DNA from: Friedmanniella sp.
GTDB lineage: Bacteria; Actinomycetota; Actinomycetes; Propionibacteriales; Propionibacteriaceae
DNA length: 8,195 nucleotides
NCBI GenBank assembly: GCA_025964935.1
Contig: JAOPXW010000044.1
Location: 1-8,195, forward strand
Reading direction: 5' to 3'
Shown piece after piece: positions 6,008-8,195 of this stretch. The notes beneath the pieces were generated by a model. The model was not told the DNA's origin and ran no database searches. It was given only the letters and a program-made list of their open reading frames with translations. The translations under genes were made by a program, and so were the position numbers. Numbering within the stretch: position 1 is the first letter of the stretch; each line of letters starts with the position of its first letter.

Positions 6008-7134
6008 GCGGACCCTTTCTGGACCAGGGCCACCAGGGCGGGCCGGTCGATCTTGCCGCTGCTCGTACGGGGCAGGGCGCTGAGGTGGTGCAGGGAGCGG
6101 GGGGCGGCGTACGCCGGTCCCGAAGCCGACAGCCAGCGTCGCAGGTCGGCCAGGGCCACGGGCCGGTCGGCGACCGCGACCACCGCGGTGCCCCACTCGG
6201 GGTCGGGCACCCCGACCACGGCGACCTCGCCGCCCGCCCAGCCGGGCCAGCCCCGCAGCCGCTGCTCCACGTCTGCCAGGTCCACGTTGAGCCCACCGCT
6301 GACCACCACGTCGTCGACCCGGCCCAGCACGGTCAGCCGGCCGGCCTCCCAACGGCCACGGTCGCCCGTGCTGAGGCGCCCCCCGCGCAGCACCTCCGCC
6401 CCCAGGTCGGGTCGGCCCCGGTAGCCGGAGAACAGGGTGGGTCCCGACAGCGCGATCCGGCCGGTGTCGTCGAGGTGAACCCCGACCCCGTCCAGCGGCC
6501 GGCCGTCGTAGACGACCCCGCCGCAGGTCTCGCTCATGCCGTAGGTGGTGACCACGGTGATCCCCAGGTCGCGGGCCCGGAGCAGGAGGTCGGGGTCCGC
6601 GGCGGCGCCGCCGAGCAGCACCGTGTCGACCCGGCCAAGGGCGGCGGCGATGCGCGGGTCGCGGCAGGCCCGGGCCAGCTGGGTCGGGACCAGGGACAGG
6701 TAGCGCCGGGGGCCCAGCCGACCCAGCGCCTGCGGCAGGTCGGTGAGGTCGGAGCGGACCGGGGCCAGCGTGGTGCCGGCCGCCACCGCCCGGACGACCA
6801 CCATCAGACCGGCGACGTAGTGGCCGGGCAGCGCGAGCAGCCAGTCCCCGGGGCCGCCGAGCCGGGTGTGGGTGGCCACGGCCGAGGTCAGCAGGGCGGT
6901 CCGGCTCAGGACCACGCCCTTCGGGCGACCGGTCGAGCCGGAGGTCGAGACCACGGCGCCGACGTTGGCCTCCCTCAGCGGCGCGGCGGGGTCCAGCATG
7001 GCCAGGGTGCGGGCCCGCTCGTCGGGGTCCGGCGGCAGCGGGGCCACGGGAGCGCCTCCGGCCAGGGCCTCGGCGAGGGCGGCGGGCAGGTCTGCGGGGT
7101 CGACGGGAGACAGTCGTAGCGCTCCGGCGGTCAC
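6004..7134 (-). CDS. menE: o-succinylbenzoate-CoA ligase
   Basis: A 376-residue adenylate-forming enzyme (ANL superfamily) that activates o-succinylbenzoate to its CoA thioester for closure by MenB. Core motifs appear in order: the P-loop VSTSGSTGRPKG (62-73), LALPGHYVAGLMVVVRA (100-116) typical of MenE, TTYGMSETCGG (196-206), STGDRG (255-260), the hinge GRVDDVVVSGG (271-281) and the catalytic lysine Lys361 in TSSGKIDR (357-364). It is shorter than E. coli MenE (about 450) and similar in size to actinobacterial MenE, with a reduced N-terminal region before the P-loop. The start is GTG at 7134-7132, with no Shine-Dalgarno but a TAACCT hexamer six bases upstream. It shares GTGA with menA and diverges from menC, so the assignment is supported by context as well as motifs. 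Confidence 0.95.
   Translation of the reverse strand: MTAGALRLSPVDPADLPAALAEALAGGAPVAPLPPDPDERARTLAMLDPAAPLREANVGAVVSTSGSTGRPKGVVLSRTALLTSAVATHTRLGGPGDWLLALPGHYVAGLMVVVRAVAAGTTLAPVRSDLTDLPQALGRLGPRRYLSLVPTQLARACRDPRIAAALGRVDTVLLGGAAADPDLLLRARDLGITVVTTYGMSETCGGVVYDGRPLDGVGVHLDDTGRIALSGPTLFSGYRGRPDLGAEVLRGGRLSTGDRGRWEAGRLTVLGRVDDVVVSGGLNVDLADVEQRLRGWPGWAGGEVAVVGVPDPEWGTAVVAVADRPVALADLRRWLSASGPAYAAPRSLHHLSALPRTSSGKIDRPALVALVQKGSA
6013..6020 (-). promoter_or_regulatory. SD-like sequence for menA inside menE
   Basis: On the minus strand AGAAAGGG ends five bases before the GTG of menA and lies within the last codons of menE. It supports the GTGA overlap start rather than a start further upstream. 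Confidence 0.5.
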
Positions 7135-7140
7135 GGCCCC

Positions 7141-7146
7141 AGGTTA
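7141..7146 (-). promoter_or_regulatory. putative -10 element (TAACCT) of a leaderless promoter for menE-menA
   Basis: The minus-strand hexamer TAACCT fits TANNNT and is separated from the menE GTG by six bases (GGGGCC). No Shine-Dalgarno lies between them and no good -35 hexamer is visible. Spacing matches the other two leaderless candidates in this window. Confidence 0.45.
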
Positions 7147-7155
7147 GGCCCCCTT

Positions 7156-7170
7156 CCGCCCCGCGGGCGG
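7156..7170. repeat. 15-bp inverted repeat between divergent menE and menC
   Basis: CCGCCC (7156-7161) and GGGCGG (7165-7170) form a perfect six-base inverted repeat with the three-base centre CGC. It lies just upstream of the proposed menE -10 element, in the 71-bp interval shared with menC, so it could be a regulator site. The composition makes chance occurrence quite possible. Confidence 0.25.
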
Positions 7171-7205
7171 CGATGTCTGCGCCCCGACCCGAGCCGGGCG
7201 CTGGG

Positions 7206-8195
7206 ATGAGCGACACTGAGGCGGTGCCGGCCCCCTCCACGACCTACGCCCTGCCGATGCGGATGCGGTTCCGCGGCCTGTCCACCCGCGAGGGGATGGT
7301 CTGGCGGGGCGACGTCGGCTGGGCCGAGTGGAGCCCCTTCCTGGACTACGACGGACCGGAGCTGGTGCCGTGGTGGCACGCGGCGCAGGAGGCCGCCGAC
7401 GTCGGCTGGCCGGCCCCCCGGCGACTGACCGTCCCGGTCAACGCGACCGTGCCCGCCCTGGACCCGACCACCGCGTACGCCCTGGTCCAGGGTTCGGGCT
7501 GCGGAACGGCCAAGGTCAAGGTGGCCGAGCCGGGCCAGTCCCTGGCCGAGGACCTCGCCCGGGTCGAGGCGGTCCGGGGCGCGCTCGGACCCGGGGGGCA
7601 CCTCCGGGTGGACGCGAACGGCGGGTGGAGCGTCGACCAGGCCGAGACCGCGCTCCGTCAGCTCGACGCCTTCGACCTGGAGTACGTCGAGCAGCCCTGT
7701 CGCACGGTCGAGGAGCTGGCCGACCTCAGGCGGCGGCTGGCCCGGTCCGGTCGGTCGGTGCCGATCGCGGCGGACGAGTCGATCCGGCGGGTCGAGGACC
7801 CCTACCGGGTGGTGGCCCTGGAGGCCGCCGACATCGCGGTGCTGAAGGTGCAGCCGCTGGGCGGGGTCCGGGCCTGCCTGGAGATTGCGGAGCGGATCGG
7901 CCTGCCGGTGGTCGTGTCGAGCGCCCTGGAGACCTCGGTCGGCATCCGGGCGGGGCTGGCGCTGGCCGCGAGCCTGCCCGAGCTGCCGTACGCCTGCGGC
8001 CTGAACACGGTGCCCCTGCTGGGCGCGGACCTGGTGCCGAGCCCACTGGTCGCCCGGGCGGGGGTGCTGACCGTCGACCCCGGCCATCCCGTGGAGGTGG
8101 ACCCGGGGCTGCTCGAGACCCATCGGGCGGACGCGGCGACCGACGCACGCTGGCGCCGGCGGCGGGACCGGACCCGGGCGCTCGCGGCGCACGCC
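7206..8195 (+). CDS. menC: o-succinylbenzoate synthase, 3' end beyond window
   Basis: Enolase-superfamily enzyme that dehydrates SHCHC to o-succinylbenzoate in menaquinone synthesis. The reading frame is open for 330 codons to the last base of the window with no stop, so the gene runs off the right edge, probably close to its end given the family length of about 320-340. Motifs seen are FRGLSTREGMVW (22-33), WSPFLDY (42-48), catalytic KxK in AKVKVAE (102-108, Lys105), metal ligands Asp136 in RVDANGGW, Glu162 in VEQPC and Asp190 in ADES, and the second catalytic lysine Lys214 in LKVQPLGG, followed by SSALETSVGIRAG. ATG at 7206 was chosen, but no clear Shine-Dalgarno precedes it; the in-frame ATG at 7173 (11 codons longer) and GTG at 7224 remain possible. 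It is divergent from menE-menA. Identification is firm, the start is not. Confidence 0.93.
   Translation, partial: MSDTEAVPAPSTTYALPMRMRFRGLSTREGMVWRGDVGWAEWSPFLDYDGPELVPWWHAAQEAADVGWPAPRRLTVPVNATVPALDPTTAYALVQGSGCGTAKVKVAEPGQSLAEDLARVEAVRGALGPGGHLRVDANGGWSVDQAETALRQLDAFDLEYVEQPCRTVEELADLRRRLARSGRSVPIAADESIRRVEDPYRVVALEAADIAVLKVQPLGGVRACLEIAERIGLPVVVSSALETSVGIRAGLALAASLPELPYACGLNTVPLLGADLVPSPLVARAGVLTVDPGHPVEVDPGLLETHRADAATDARWRRRRDRTRALAAHA

Noticed and set aside
6008..7240. Extension of the menA frame upstream to 7240, giving a 710-codon protein
   Set aside because: The extra part is Arg/Pro/Gly-rich shadow of menE in another frame. The MenA fold begins just after the GTG at 6007, which has an SD-like site and a GTGA overlap.
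7131..8192. A 353-codon open frame on the minus strand at the right end
   Set aside because: It is antisense to menC, whose plus-strand frame carries all the enolase-superfamily catalytic residues. The minus-strand translation is low-complexity and matches no family I know.
1..8195. Search for CRISPR arrays, tRNA genes, insertion sequences, toxin-antitoxin or defence systems
   Set aside because: No spaced direct repeats, tRNA-like cloverleaf, transposase motifs, terminal inverted repeats or change in base composition were seen. All sizeable frames are explained by the listed genes.

Overview
The window is very GC-rich, and every gene shows the strong third-position G/C bias of a high-GC actinobacterium. 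Gene content fits this: a decarboxylating 6-phosphogluconate dehydrogenase, a divergent menaquinone cluster (menC against menE-menA), a short PLDc_N membrane protein and a Cds1-type PLP enzyme. The genus cannot be read from the sequence; a Propionibacteriales-like actinobacterium is only a guess. Almost all of the DNA is coding, no gene-free stretch exceeds about 75 bases, and I saw no tRNA, rRNA, CRISPR array, insertion sequence or phage gene.

Left part (1-2258). The window opens inside gnd (C-terminal half only). Sixteen bases after it comes a TagF/TagB-like CDP-glycerol glycerophosphotransferase family gene on the same strand. This converges on a small membrane-protein gene (PLDc_N domain), and the two stop codons share one CTAG palindrome. 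A 59-bp divergent promoter region follows.

Middle (2318-5091, + strand). Three tightly spaced genes form a likely operon: a CDP-alcohol phosphatidyltransferase-like membrane enzyme in which the last aspartate of the signature is histidine, a family 2 glycosyltransferase joined to it by an ATGA overlap, and a PLP-dependent cysteine synthase/cysteine desulfhydrase family enzyme resembling mycobacterial Cds1. With the TagF-like gene, the first two look like part of a pathway for a phosphodiester-linked cell-surface glycopolymer or glycolipid. The product is not determinable here, and the sulfur-metabolism gene has no obvious link to it.

Right part (5108-8195). menA and menE lie on the minus strand with a GTGA overlap, and menC runs divergently off the right edge. 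In order of reaction, MenC makes o-succinylbenzoate, MenE activates it with CoA, and MenA prenylates 1,4-dihydroxy-2-naphthoate, so this is a core part of menaquinone synthesis.

Regulation. Three starts without a convincing Shine-Dalgarno (the PLDc_N gene, the CDP-alcohol transferase gene and menE) each have a TANNNT hexamer 6-7 bases before the start codon, which suggests leaderless transcripts. The downstream genes in each unit instead use stop/start overlaps or SD-like sites.
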